Positions 26,398 to 38,173 are shown, counted from the first letter of the stretch. The stretch: DNA of 64,000 nt from Strongyloides papillosus (GCA_005656395.1 SRSI01000038.1:1116001-1180000); one strand, 5' to 3'. Notes: generated by a model from the sequence alone, not told the origin. Numbers and translations: made by a program.

Positions 26398-27642
26398 TTT
26401 ACAAACTTTTTTCGAATAAAATTGTGTATTTAGTTTACTAATTTATATTTACTATACTTTTTTACTATTATCAAACCATTTTATGTGACTTTTTTGAAAA
26501 TTAATATGTTATTTTATAAATAAATGATTTTTTTCATATCTATTTTACTTTTATGTGAAAAATACATTCAAAATGAAACTATTAGAGAACCTTAATTCTA
26601 TTCCCTTTGCATCTTTGTCAGTATGGTCTTTTGTATAATGTTTTATAACAGCAAAATAACTAACTATATAATCAAATTGCTACAATTTGTTAATGAATTA
26701 TTACCAATAAATTGTTTATTATCAAATTTATAAATCTGTAATTTAGTGATCATTTATAAAATACCGTTTTCTGCAACAAAATTTATCTAGGACATTTTTA
26801 AGATTCAAAAAATGAACACAATATATAAAGTTTTTGATAATAAAAAAAATTCACTAGTGAAAAAAACTTATCTAAATTAACTAAATGTAATTTGGTCATT
26901 TTTAAATATTTTGTTGTTTAAAAACAATTGTTTTTCTAACTGAAAACTTTCTATCAGGAATAAAGTTTGACAATATCTTATTTGATCTTTCAATAGTAGA
27001 TAAAAATTTATTTAAGTTATTTTCTAACTCCATACAACCTTTCATAGTAAGAATTTGTAGTTAATTTGATGCCTTTTTACCAGCAGTAAAATTGAATGGA
27101 AAGAGTAAATTAAAAGAATGTGTAGTATGTCAATTATTATTGGAGATTCAATGATGTAGAAATCCAGATTTTAACGTGAAAAAATTATTTATCATTATCA
27201 AAGTAAGAAGATTAAAAAGCTTTAATTAACTTTATTTGCTATCTCTAATATAGAGTAGTAAAGAAAAAATCAAAATGTCATTTGTAGTTGACAATTTCTT
27301 AGTTACATAAAAATCTGGAACTCAATCAATTCTGATTGGCAATCAAATTTCGAAATAATTGTAGGTATAAAATGCAGCCAAATACTTCTTTATTTTTAAT
27401 AAAAATATCTACAAATTTTATTTATAAAGCAATTATATAGTTTGTTGACAAATTTGAACTTACCGTTTTTAAATGATTCTCAAGTCGTTTATGTACCAAA
27501 TTTTTTATATATCAACAAATATTAAATAAAATGATTATTATTTACACTTATTAGATGCTTAATTATAAAAATATTTCAAAAAAAATGCCAAAAAAAATTC
27601 TAAAAATTCTGAGCTTGAAAATATCCCAGAAGGCTCCTGGTA
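26398..27642. other. Gene-free stretch; right part of the duplication, then unique DNA
   Basis: Up to about 27.0 kb it aligns with 44.93-45.4 kb. From there to 27642 I see no gene. It ends directly at the 5' base of the interrupted tRNA-Asp. Confidence 0.5.
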
Positions 27643-27656
27643 TCTCTGGTAGTATA
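27643..27656 (+). pseudogene. 5' end of the interrupted tRNA-Asp gene
   Basis: TCTCTGGTAGTATA is the first 14 nt of a tRNA-Asp: the 5' acceptor strand TCTCTGG pairs perfectly with CCAGAGA at 31375-31381, 3.7 kb away. The last ten bases, TGGTAGTATA, are repeated at 31315-31324 as a target-site duplication around the inserted retrotransposon. Confidence 0.88.
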
Positions 27657-30600
27657 TTTTATTTAAAACTTGTTACATTATAATTTACAAAGAAATTACA
27701 ATTAAGTTAGCAATTAGTATACCTTTGAGGTAGAATAACACGTGTAAAAGTTAATTAATTAATAAAATGAGCTTTGAGAGTTCTTCCAGTTAGACGAGCG
27801 ATTGATGAAGCAATTGTTTTGATCTTTTCTTTGGTGAAGTTGAGTTCTTTCAAATGTTTCATTGTTTCTTTGGGTATCTCACCATAAGTGCAGAAGATTA
27901 GAGGCATGAATTGAACTTTTTTGAAATTTTCTTTCTGACTTAAAATTTCAACAAAGTTTTCTCCCTTCTTTAAATTATCCAGAGCAGCAAAGTTTTCCAA
28001 TTTCTCAGTTGAATTCACTGCATACCTAGCAGTTTTCATTTTGATTTGAGATTTAACATTCTTGAGCGATGAAATACTTACTTCTATAACATATATAGCG
28101 TCTGGAGTATACCATACCAAGTCAGGCTTATTATGATATATCCTTGCTGTTCCAAAAGTGTATTTCACGCCAGCAGCAATCTTCATATCACCACTTTTTA
28201 TTATACCTGATGCTTCTGGATACCTTAGAGGACATTTGACTTTCATAATTTTGCAAAGTTCCGTAATTATGTGGTAAACTGCACTATTGTGACGCATGAG
28301 ATGCAGATTCTTCTTATGGAATTCACAAACGCTAGCTACATGGTACGAAGTTTCTTCATATTTCTTACATTTCCTGCACAATCTACTAGTTGGTGTAGAT
28401 TGGCTAGCTAGACTTACATGTCCATTGTAGATGATTTGTTCCTCTGATCCTGCATAACACAACATGAGATATTTGGAGTCAATGTTCAAATCCGGAAGAT
28501 GGTATTCTTTTTTGATTGCTTCATTTGCATATGTCATGTTTCCTTTCTGCCAATGGTCAAGCCAGAAGTTTTTCCTCTTCTCTTTTATGTCTTCAATAAT
28601 TTTCTTCGCATCCAGAAGAATATTATTTTCATCTTTCACCGCACCCATGATATTCCAATTTATTTTGAAGTTAGAATAATTCTTAGTGATATATGAAGCA
28701 TCACTAAGGGTGTTCCTATGACCATTATTTGACATTGCAATGTATAGTTTGTCTACCCCCCTAAGAGTTTCTCTTTTTTTGATGTAGCAAGCTTTCCTGA
28801 TAATATTGGCGGCTACTTCAATTTCAATCTCATTCAATCCCAGAGAGTTGTACTCTTTAGGCAGGTAGATTCTACTATTTGATACTTGAAGCTTCTTGAT
28901 ATTTTGACTAACCAATTGATTTCTGACCATTTGATCGAATTTCTTACATTCATTCAACAGTCCTTGAATTGAACATTCATTGGTTACCAAATTTCCAAGA
29001 TAGTATGCTGCACATGGGGATATTGTACTATTAAATGCCCTCCTTTTTTGATGTGTAGTAAGTCTAGATTCAAATATAGTTGAGCATTTTGATAGTATTT
29101 TGTCCTTAACCAGTTGAATATTGACATCCTTCAAGTCCAACGAGTTTTCCACCAAACCAAGATACTTGTACTCAGAAGTATACGGAAAGTTTAATGAACT
29201 TTCTTTCAACATTAACTTCTTCCCAAGATCATCTGAGCCATATATACCACATTTTTGAGGATTTAGCTTCAAATTCATTTCATCTGCTATCTCCTTCAGC
29301 TTAACAGTTAATTTCTCAACTTTCTTCTGTGATGTGGCATATAGTTGATAATCGTCCATAAAACTGATATGGTTGATTTTCAAAGTATTGCTTGGTGTCA
29401 CTGTTTCAATTGGTACTTGTTCTTCCTTGTTCAAGGCATAAGATATTCCACCGGTTAACAATACAAAGTACAAAGGGCTGGCCACCTCTCCCTGAAGGAT
29501 ACCAGATTTGACCGGTATTTTAGCTTTGGAGACACTTTTCCCACTGCAAATTGATATGTTCCAGCTATCAATTCCATCTAAAATAACTTTATGAATAGTT
29601 GGTGGAGCCTTTATACTTTGTATCATTTTCTTCAAACATGTATGACTTATTGAGTCATAACATTGACTGAAGTCAATCCATGAGCACCATATTTCTTTCA
29701 CATCTTTCCTTCTTCTAAATTTCATTGATTGAGCCAGTGATTTGTCCAGGAGTAAGGCTTCGCATGTTCCATGTTTACCTTTAATTACTGCCATTTGATT
29801 CATGGGCAGAATTTTCTCCACTGATTCATAAACTTTATTTGCAATAAGTTTGTTCAGCAGCTTGAAATCACAGTTCAAACAAGAAATTGGCCTGAATGAT
29901 TTTACATCGTTCTTTGGCTTGTCGTTTCCTTTCCAAATCATGTATGTGACTGCACTTGCATCTTTCTTATTTATTCTGTATTCACCATACCAAGTTGATT
30001 TGATCCACCTGATTAGGTAATTCTGTGCAGATTTGAACCATTTGTAACAAACATTCATCACCATATCTGGTCCCGGAGCTTTAAAATTACCACAGTATTT
30101 CAAAGCCTCGAGAATCTCATTGTCACTTATAGTCCAGTCCACATTCAATGTCTTACTAAATTCCTTCAACCAATTGTCGAGATGCGGTGTTTCCTTTCCA
30201 TCCACATCTTTACTCGTAAATAATTCTCTATAGTATTTGACAAATTCTTCTTCTTTTGGGAGTTCTTCCTCTTCATTAAGATTTTGGATATTTGAAATGA
30301 TTTTAATGCTTGGCGTTAACTCAAATTTTGATCTCAAAATTGCCTTTTTGTGTTCCTCCAAGCATGCTGTAATTTCATTTCTAATATATCTTAGCTTGTT
30401 GTAGTAATCCTCAATCATTTCAGTTGGGGTTACTTTGGCTTTCCTCAATCTTCTCCCAATATTGTGTCTGCATTTATTCGTTTCTATCAAATACTTTAAG
30501 TCTTCTATACAATTCATCATCTTCCTTTCTTTTTTCCTAAGTTGGTTGATTTTGGAATTGTATTTATTATTACCAAGTTTACCACATACTAATTTTCTGA

Positions 30601-31314
30601 GAGTTAAACCAGCTGCACAAATCAATGTTTTGATGATACTTCTCTTTTTAATGTCATCCTTGACTTTGCTTTCAGTCAGCAAAATGTGTTTGTTCAGGAT
30701 ACTGTCCACTAAGAAAATTTGAAAAGAATCCTTTGAAACATTAAATTTTTGCATTCTGGTTGATTTCCCTTTTTTCCTTTGATAATTAATCGTATTGACA
30801 AACTTGAGAAATAATTTTTCCACTTTTAACAATTCCTCATCATTAATTTCATTTACAATTGGTGGTTCCTCTTCTTTTTTTCTTCTAACTTCCTTTTTCA
30901 TTTTTACTTCTTCATAATTGTCAAAATTAAAATTTCCCTCAAATTTTTCCTCATTCTTCTTCACTTTAACTTCACATTTTCCTCCTTTTTCCTCTTTAGT
31001 TTCCCTCAATTTCGTCAACATTGCTTTTATTGTACGATTAGGAAAGTGATGACATATTTGCTCTAACCTTTTTGTTTTAGTTAAATTGTCATCAGTTTTG
31101 TCGTACAATTCTAACAATAATTTCACTTCATTTGGAGTCCACTGGAGTACTTTCTTAGCTTCGTTAATGGTTAATTTGGTTGTTAGTGCCATTCCAGCCT
31201 CGATCAACGAATTTTGCGAGTAATTTTAGCTGCTTTCGTTGATTTCTTCCAGTTTCTTAATTGTAGTAGAAAATATTCTAAAACAACGTTCTCCCAGAAC
31301 TTAAAAGAAAGGAA
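27657..31314 (-). mobile_element. RLE-type (R2-like) non-LTR retrotransposon inserted in tRNA-Asp
   Basis: A 3.66-kb element on the minus strand, flanked by the 10-bp duplication TGGTAGTATA (27647-27656 and 31315-31324). The minus-strand 3' end is A-rich (...TTTTAAATAAAA) and abuts the duplication, as expected for target-primed reverse transcription. About 120 bp of 5' leader and 98 bp of 3' sequence surround one long open frame. The target lies inside the tRNA A box, so the 5' acceptor strand is separated from the rest of the gene. The element looks full length with no frame break. Confidence 0.88.
27755..31192 (-). CDS. Non-LTR retrotransposon protein: Myb-like, reverse transcriptase, RLE
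   Basis: 1,145 aa from the first ATG; the frame is open a few codons further upstream, and R2-group proteins often lack a clear start. Residues about 12-65 look like a Myb/SANT DNA-binding domain (WTPNEVKLLLELY, then FPNRTIKAMLTKLR), the kind used by R2-group elements for target recognition. The reverse transcriptase shows KAPGPD, IDFSQCYDS near residue 507, GILQGEVASP and FMDDYQLYA near 610. The C-terminus has a CCHC knuckle (CRKC...HVASVC, about 938-955) followed by the restriction-like endonuclease signature KPD with E thirteen residues after the Asp (about 1022-1038). All key residues are present. Domain order fits the R2/R4/NeSL group rather than APE-type LINEs. An acidic/lysine-rich stretch lies at about 70-110. 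Confidence 0.92.
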   Translation of the reverse strand: MALTTKLTINEAKKVLQWTPNEVKLLLELYDKTDDNLTKTKRLEQICHHFPNRTIKAMLTKLRETKEEKGGKCEVKVKKNEEKFEGNFNFDNYEEVKMKKEVRRKKEEEPPIVNEINDEELLKVEKLFLKFVNTINYQRKKGKSTRMQKFNVSKDSFQIFLVDSILNKHILLTESKVKDDIKKRSIIKTLICAAGLTLRKLVCGKLGNNKYNSKINQLRKKERKMMNCIEDLKYLIETNKCRHNIGRRLRKAKVTPTEMIEDYYNKLRYIRNEITACLEEHKKAILRSKFELTPSIKIISNIQNLNEEEELPKEEEFVKYYRELFTSKDVDGKETPHLDNWLKEFSKTLNVDWTISDNEILEALKYCGNFKAPGPDMVMNVCYKWFKSAQNYLIRWIKSTWYGEYRINKKDASAVTYMIWKGNDKPKNDVKSFRPISCLNCDFKLLNKLIANKVYESVEKILPMNQMAVIKGKHGTCEALLLDKSLAQSMKFRRRKDVKEIWCSWIDFSQCYDSISHTCLKKMIQSIKAPPTIHKVILDGIDSWNISICSGKSVSKAKIPVKSGILQGEVASPLYFVLLTGGISYALNKEEQVPIETVTPSNTLKINHISFMDDYQLYATSQKKVEKLTVKLKEIADEMNLKLNPQKCGIYGSDDLGKKLMLKESSLNFPYTSEYKYLGLVENSLDLKDVNIQLVKDKILSKCSTIFESRLTTHQKRRAFNSTISPCAAYYLGNLVTNECSIQGLLNECKKFDQMVRNQLVSQNIKKLQVSNSRIYLPKEYNSLGLNEIEIEVAANIIRKACYIKKRETLRGVDKLYIAMSNNGHRNTLSDASYITKNYSNFKINWNIMGAVKDENNILLDAKKIIEDIKEKRKNFWLDHWQKGNMTYANEAIKKEYHLPDLNIDSKYLMLCYAGSEEQIIYNGHVSLASQSTPTSRLCRKCKKYEETSYHVASVCEFHKKNLHLMRHNSAVYHIITELCKIMKVKCPLRYPEASGIIKSGDMKIAAGVKYTFGTARIYHNKPDLVWYTPDAIYVIEVSISSLKNVKSQIKMKTARYAVNSTEKLENFAALDNLKKGENFVEILSQKENFKKVQFMPLIFCTYGEIPKETMKHLKELNFTKEKIKTIASSIARLTGRTLKAHFIN

Positions 31315-31382
31315 TGGTAGTATAGTGGTAAGTATCCGCGCCTGTCACGTGCGAGACCGGGGTTCGATTCCCCGCCAGAGAG
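31315..31382 (+). pseudogene. 3' part of tRNA-Asp(GUC), acceptor stem destroyed
   Basis: The remainder of the gene keeps A box TAGTATAGTGG, anticodon loop CTGTCAC (GTC), B box GGTTCGATTCC and a downstream T-run terminator, but its first four bases are now retrotransposon sequence (GGAA instead of TCTC), leaving only three acceptor pairs. It could still be transcribed from its internal promoter but should not fold or mature normally. Joined with 27643-27646 it would be a complete 72-nt tRNA-Asp. Confidence 0.9.
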
Positions 31383-34300
31383 TTTCTTTTTACTTTGGGA
31401 ACCATAAAATAAAGTTTGAGACATTTTAAACTTTAATTTCTTAACTACTTTTTATGTACAAATTATAGTTAAAAAGGCACTTTTTTTATATTTTTAGTAA
31501 TGTTTTTTCTGTTTATTAATAATATTTTACATTAAAAATATGAAAATATATAGTATAAGACTCAAAAAATACCAAAAAATGTTATGTACCTTCATAGTAT
31601 AATTTTAGCTTTTCATATAAATAAATAACGTTTAGTATTACTTTTTTATCATTATGTATGGTAACTTCCTTTTAAAAAAACATTTTAAATATGTTAAAAT
31701 TATTTTCAAGCATAAAAATGTACCATATATTAAATATTGGTAATCACCTGTTTCGATTTTCAAACATAAATATCTTCGTATAACTACACTCTTTCTTTGA
31801 ATCTTTCAAAATTCTTTTTCTATTTCTTATCTCATTTAATAAATTATTCACAATTCACTTTTTAATCTATAAACATTTCTTTTATGTTAGATATGACACG
31901 TCAATGTCATCATAAAATTAGAATATAAAAGAACATTGACAGAGCTTGTCAACCACTTATTCTACTTACTAACTTCGGTAAAATAACTAGTTAACAAGCT
32001 CTAGTATTAAATAAAATTCTTTCTTTAAAATGATCTCCAGAAGCATGAATAGTAATGAGGAGAATGTCGGAGCTAATGTACATTTCCGTATCCTTAACAT
32101 TTTAAAATATTTATAAAATCAAAATTGTAATGATAAACTATTTAAATTTTGTAATCAAGGTTGTATTATTCTAAAAAGTTCGAACAAAAGCATTTTTTGT
32201 TGAAAACACACTATTTTTGCTTTTAAAAATATTTATATTAATGTAATTTCTAATGATATCTTATTAATTTTTTATCTCACAAACAACTGTAGTTTCATTA
32301 GAAACTTGTAATTTCTTAAGAGTCTATAAAAAATTTCCTAATGAAATTAATGCCATAATCAAATTATCATTGTTTTATTTAATATGGAAATTAAAATTAT
32401 GAATTTTGTATAACAAAAATTATCAGTGTAAATTCAAAACTTTTACACAACAAGAAAGAATTTAATTGATGGTTTCAAGTAATTCAATATTTTATAGTGG
32501 AATCTTTCAATTTTACAGACTAAAAATTGTTCCATAAAAACATTCAAATGTGTTAAATATGATTTAAAATTGCATTTAAAATGCAACCTCTGTATATTAT
32601 TACTAGAAACCATTTCTGGCTTCATTTCAAAATTTTAAGAACTGAAAAATCAACTTCAGAAATCAGTAATTACCTCTAATGGGATTTTAAAAACCAATGA
32701 CTTCATACTAATACTAACCCACATCTTTTTCATAACATTCACATACAATTTTATGTCAGTTAATACACAGTAAATACTTTTATATGTTTATAAGATCGAT
32801 GTTTTAGTGAAAATGCCAATAAAACAACTATATTATAAATAATAACAACATTTTGGAGTTCTTAGATAATAGAATTTACGAAATTTATTTCACATCTTTA
32901 AAAAGTAGATCTACATATAAAAATAAAAAAGGGCACAAATTAATGAAAAATATATTTACAATTTCTCACCTAATGAAAATTAAATTTTTTTTGAGTTGTG
33001 ACTAATTTTACCTTTAACATTTTGCATATTAAGAGTAAAACATTACCTACAAATTTATTAAAATAAGTTGTTATTTTGAATGATATTATTTTTATCTTAA
33101 AACATAAATTGTTTTCTACAACACATTCTAAATTACAGGATTGAATCTTATTTTTTTGTAAATTTATTAGTGCTTTCACAAAAAGCATTTATTAACATAT
33201 CATGTTATATTTTTTAAAATGTTTCAATAGTTGAAGTTATTATTAGATATAATTTTTTATAAAATTATAATCATCAAATAGTTAAACTTTTTTTGTACTA
33301 TCTTTAAAAATTAAACTTATAAAAGTTATAATAACATTATGTTTTTTTGGGACCCACCACTTTTGCTGAATGTTCAGGCAAAACATACATATAAAAAAAC
33401 TATTGTTCAAATAGTGTCGCTTTTTTTTAAAAAAAATATTTTAAAATAAGAATTAATTGTTTTTTTAATAAGCAATCAAATATATATTCTTTAAAACATA
33501 TTAAATATAAAAATTCTGGAAAAATCCATTAAAAACTTATTTTTTTTTCAAATTTTGTGTCCCCCTTCTTCATGTTCTATATGAGGTGAATAATGACGGC
33601 AGTGCTCAACAAGTGGTACAATACACTATCTTTATCAGGAAATAAATAAGACTATTGTAATTTCCTTGAAAATTAAATAAAATGCATTTTCTTAATAATT
33701 GTTAACAATTTCGTGTCGAGTAAAATGCTTCCATTATTTCAGAAATCATTCTGTAAAAGCTTTTATAATATGTACTTTTTGCCTGAACGTTTATCTAGAG
33801 GTCTTTTTTAGATGTATGTTTTGTCTAAGTGTTCGGGCGAAGGTTTAGAGAAAAAGTCTATTATAGAGTGACCCGTAGGTGAATGTTCAGGCAAAATTAC
33901 AGTTTGCTGTTTTTTTTCATACTAGAAAATAACTTTAAAGTATTTTAATTTATAAGTTACGTAGTTAAATATTCATTGCTTCTCATTAATAGTGTTAGAA
34001 AATTTTTAAATTTCTGAATTTATTGTTGTTGATAAAAAGTTTAAGGAATAATTTTTGTTAAGAACACTAACAACTTTGCACGAAATTGACTTTTAATAAT
34101 ATGTTCCATAATACATTATAGAAAACAAGTTAAGATCTTGATGAGGACAATTTTATAAAAAAATCGTAAGATTAAAAAATTTACATTACTTCAAATTGCC
34201 AAACATATATATTTTTGTCGCTCTTTGATATTTTTATGATTTGAATAAAATTTAATTTTTTATGCAGGTGGAGCATTATATTTGATGTAAAATTGTTCTA

Positions 34301-35413
34301 TTTTTTTGTGTTTATTCAAATTGATACAATAATAAAAGCATGATTTTATTCTAAGAACTGATAAGATTTTTTAAAACATATAGTAAATACAAAATATAAA
34401 TTTCCGTAGTAGAGACTGAATCCATTAACATGTCTTACATGATTGTTTTAGTTCAAATCTAAATTTAAACTTTTAAAATCTATCTTTGTATAAAGCCTTA
34501 TTAATAAAGAAAAAAAATTGTTAACTTAATGCACCAATCGATTGCCATATTTCTAATTGATTGATTTTACACTTTCGATTCACTCTCATTACAATTATCT
34601 TTCTCTTAAAATAATACTTTAAAATAGTTATTAAACCCTTCATTTTTCTATATTTGCAAATTTATAGAAAGAACCAAATTTTAACAACTTCCTAGAAAAT
34701 GTTTAAAGATTCATTCATATCATATCTAAAATAAAAAATTTATTGGAATTAAAATTATTCTTTAAAAAGATGTGTTTTAGAAAAAAAATTGTTATATTAA
34801 TTTTTCGTTTCTACTAATTCCATGGTAGAATACATTAAAAGTAAATATTAATTAAAATAATTTCATAAAAAACTTTTTTAAATGTAAATTAGTTTTTTTG
34901 GTCTAAAATCATTAAAATCTATATCTTAAGATTTCTATTAAATAACTGATAATGATTATAAAAACTTTTGCTAAAATGTAAACTAAATCTCTTGTCCCAT
35001 TAGAGATAAAGAATCACAGAAAAAGTAGAATGTAAATTTTATATGATTGAAAAAAATATTTTAAAATGTCTTTTTATTTAGAAAATTTGTGCTGTAAATG
35101 AAAAATTTATAAGATCAAAACAATTCTTCCAAATTAAACTAGCAAAAAATTTTTTAAAATCGTAATTAATCTTGTTATACTTTCTATACATATTGATTAT
35201 TATTATAATTTTTTCACTTAAAATATTAGTACCATAAGATGTCATGGCACAACATATTTATTTTATATTACTTCAAAACTACGCATTTTTTATAGTAGAA
35301 AGATGATAAATTTTATTAAAACATTTTAACAACTTTATTTATTCATCGAAAAATTAATATCAATGTTAACGATAAATTATTTTAATTTTTGATAAAAATA
35401 AATATTTTAAAGG
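31383..35413. other. Gene-free stretch with dispersed repeats
   Basis: No gene is supported. 32.55-32.93 kb is a diverged copy of 37.74-38.06 kb. Around 33.35-33.90 kb, GAATGTTCAGGCAAAA occurs twice in direct orientation (33368 and 33882) with inverted variants between, a possible small non-autonomous element. A TATAAAAG (31926) with an upstream ACGTCA precedes a 28-codon open frame at 32030, too short to call. Confidence 0.45.
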
Positions 35414-35421
35414 TATAAAAA
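35414..35421 (+). promoter_or_regulatory. TATA box of the small secreted-peptide gene
   Basis: TATAAAAA lies 44 bp before the ATG at 35458, a normal distance for a short 5' leader. Confidence 0.6.
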
Positions 35422-35457
35422 AGTAGTAATTTTTCATTATAACGTGCTATTTCAATT

Positions 35458-35790
35458 ATGGAAAGTATTAAATTAGTTATTGTATTTATATTACTCATTA
35501 ATATATTATTAACTGAATCTTTTGAAAGCAAAAATGATTTAGTTTCTAATAACATTGAAAGCATTGATAATTTACAACAACCGGCTATTTTAAATGATGA
35601 AGAAGATACAAACTCAATTGAAAAAAGACAAAGTAGATCGAAAAAAAGTAAAGCAAAAAAAAGAAAAAATAAAAGAAGAAGAATACAACAAGTTAAAAAT
35701 GCATTAACGCAATTACAATCACAAATAGCTTCTATAGCTACAAGATTAGACAGTTTAACAACAACAGTAAGACCTGATGGAAGACGTTGA
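35458..35790 (+). CDS. Small secreted basic peptide precursor
   Basis: 110 aa, single exon. Residues 1-21 form a typical signal peptide (basic residue, hydrophobic core LVIVFILLINILL, then TES). Residues 22-55 are an acidic pro-region. A dibasic KR (56-57) follows as a likely convertase site, then a very basic stretch (58-80) and an amphipathic helix (about 77-103). The last residues are GRR, a form that in neuropeptide precursors gives C-terminal amidation after trimming. A TATA box lies 44 bp upstream and AATAAA begins one base after the stop (35792). I do not recognise the family. Signal peptide, pro-region, dibasic site and GRR end suggest a secreted peptide hormone or effector; the helix could instead mediate oligomerisation. 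It is the best candidate host gene in the window. Confidence 0.7.
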   Translation: MESIKLVIVFILLINILLTESFESKNDLVSNNIESIDNLQQPAILNDEEDTNSIEKRQSRSKKSKAKKRKNKRRRIQQVKNALTQLQSQIASIATRLDSLTTTVRPDGRR

Positions 35791-35791
35791 G

Positions 35792-35797
35792 AATAAA
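35792..35797 (+). terminator. Poly(A) signal of the secreted-peptide gene
   Basis: AATAAA immediately after the TGA stop, followed by a T-rich stretch. Confidence 0.55.
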
Positions 35798-35799
35798 AT

Positions 35800-37374
35800 A
35801 TTCAAACTAAGAAACTCTTTTCGAATATTTCTTTATTTTCTACAATATAAAAAATATTTTTTGTTCTTAAACTGGCAAAAATTCTGCAGATAATTATTAA
35901 TATGTTTTTGTCATTAAAAACATTTTGTTTTGAAAAGTGTAAACCTTTTAGTTTATTGGAACACTATTGTTAATTACATCTATAATATATTTTTTATATA
36001 GATTTATGTCCATTTTAAAATAAACTTTTATAAAAAATTTATATATGTTTTTTTTATCAAAATATTTTATATGTTGATTTTTATAAGATTTTAAAAAACG
36101 ATTTAAAAAGATTAAATTTTTAAAAATTATATCAATATTGTTAATAATTATAAAATATCTAACATTTAAAGTAGAAATAAGAAAGAAGTGCCACAAATAA
36201 AAACATTTAAACCACTTCACTACGTTAAAAAACAAATCTGTATTCTTTTTTGTGTATAATCATACATTTATAGAATTACAATTTTACAAAACATTTAAAT
36301 ATTTGTTAATGAAAGTTATTAAAAATTTTAAACATTTATCCGTCAAACTTTTATTTAACCTTTAAAATTTGCATTTACGTGTTAATATATAGATTGTCTC
36401 AGTAGTTTTGTCGTTTTTTAATCACATTTTTTAATGATTTAAAAGGAGACGATTTTATTAAAAATTTTATTTTATAAATATAATAAAAATAGATATAAGC
36501 TATATTATAATTCAGTAACGTTCAAGTTAATGGTTATCACTGCACATATTTATCAATTGGAAAATATGATTATTAGTGTATAAGTATAAGCTATTATTGT
36601 AATTAGATAAAATCACTTCTTAAAATTATATTTGTATAATTACAAATTATCATATTATCAATACTTAATTTTTTTGTTAAAGAGTGAATGTAATTATCCA
36701 TTATTTTAGATACTGTGTCTTCCAAGAGTTTCAACTAAGATATGATAAACTGAAGCTTAAAAATTTTATGTCGAACATTTGAAAAGATGTATTAATGTTA
36801 AAACAGTTTAGTAATTGTTCTCAAAATGTCGAGATGCAGAAATGAAACATGTATTTGTAGAATTTCCGCTTCTAATGAAGATTTTTTAAATTATGTTACT
36901 TGAAAGCTACTTTTAATGACATATTATATAATATGTTTTCAAAACTGAAAAAGAAAAAATAGACTACTAGTAACGTATTTTATAATATATTATAAAAACA
37001 GGTTAGACTTTAAAATTAGCATGATATTATACAAAATATTAAAATTCAACAACAATTCACATTGTTTCAAAATATCGAACATAGATATTTTTGTAAAATA
37101 AAAGGAACACTTTATGGTTAAACCTAATGTTGTTCTTCGTTTTAAACATCTTTTTGTCGCTTGATATTTTTTTATAGGTAGAGCTTTTTATTACATTTAC
37201 TAAGAATTGTTAAAATTTGTCTCATTTTTCTTTTGTATATATCATATTAAAAAAAAATTCTACACTAATTTAATATCATTAAATACGTTTTAATAAAATT
37301 TTAAATGTAGTTTGTATTAGTAGTGTTCATAGTAAAATAACATTTTTAATAATTATGTAAAAAATAATTATAAC
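35800..37374. other. Gene-free AT-rich stretch
   Basis: Nothing gene-like beyond low-complexity open frames. The stretch leads into the first 5S-like copy. Confidence 0.5.
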
Positions 37375-37496
37375 GTTTTATGCTCATATTCGGCTGAAAT
37401 ACACCGAATTCCATCCGGTCTCTAAAGTAAATTAGTCGGAAGACATTTTAATACTTGTATGGGAAACTTTCTGGAAACTGTTAGTGATGTAAGCCT
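37375..37496 (+). rRNA. 5S rRNA-like sequence, diverged copy
   Basis: About 122 nt with the 5S framework in order: CATATTCGGCTGAAATACACC near the 5' end, CATCCGGTCTC, AAAGTAA, AATACTTGTATGGG (the conserved TACTTGGATGGG with one change), and GATGTAAGCCT at the 3' end, then a T7 run as Pol III terminator. Many substitutions in the 5' strand weaken helix I, so this is probably a pseudogene. Confidence 0.72.
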
Positions 37497-38173
37497 CTTT
37501 TTTTAAATCTTATTTATAATAAAATAATTACAATAACAACTTTTTAAGCAAATAATTTTTACTATCTTATAAGAAGTTTAAATAATTACCAAAAAAAAAT
37601 AGCAAAATAAATAAAATTTTAGTTATCATTTTGATTTTAATTTATTTTTATTATGTATAATTTTAAATTCTAGATGTAGTTATAACAACTAAATATATAC
37701 TTATAATAAGTATTAGTTAATATATTTCATTCAGAAAAATGTTTAAAATACTAGGAGCTATTTCTAGCTTCATTCAAAAATTTTGAAAGCTGAAGAATTA
37801 CCTTCAGAATTCAATTTTACCTTTAAATTAAGTTATTTAAACCGAAATTTTTATAATAATATTAACTCACATCTTTTACATTTCATTCGTTTACAATTTT
37901 TTACCAATTAATATGCAGCGAATGTATGTGTATTATATAAAAGATAATTGTTTTAATAAAGATGCAAAAAACAACTATATAATGAATAATAGCAATATTT
38001 TCGAAGTTTTTAAATATAAAAATTAAACAAGATCAATTTTTAAAAAGTGTACTTATCACAATGAAATAATTCTTCATTTATTTTATATCATTATTAATAT
38101 TTATGTAGAAAACAATTCTAGTGTCTTGCTTTTATAGACACAAAATCAAAATGTTAACCATAGTTGACAGTCT
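37497..38173. other. Spacer between two 5S-like copies
   Basis: No gene. 37.74-38.06 kb is a diverged copy of 32.55-32.93 kb. Confidence 0.45.

Noticed and set aside
31214..31429. 71-codon frame
   Set aside because: Covers the tRNA-Asp remnant and the retrotransposon 5' leader on the opposite strand; no motif.
32030..32116. 28-codon frame after ACGTCA and TATAAAAG, ending with a faint kinesin-like start (ENVGANVHFRIL)
   Set aside because: Too short, no supporting downstream exon, and the similarity is at chance level.
33348..33898. Inverted-repeat element (GAATGTTCAGGCAAAA copies)
   Set aside because: Direct and inverted copies are present but no target duplication or consistent ends could be found, so it was left as part of a repeat-rich stretch.
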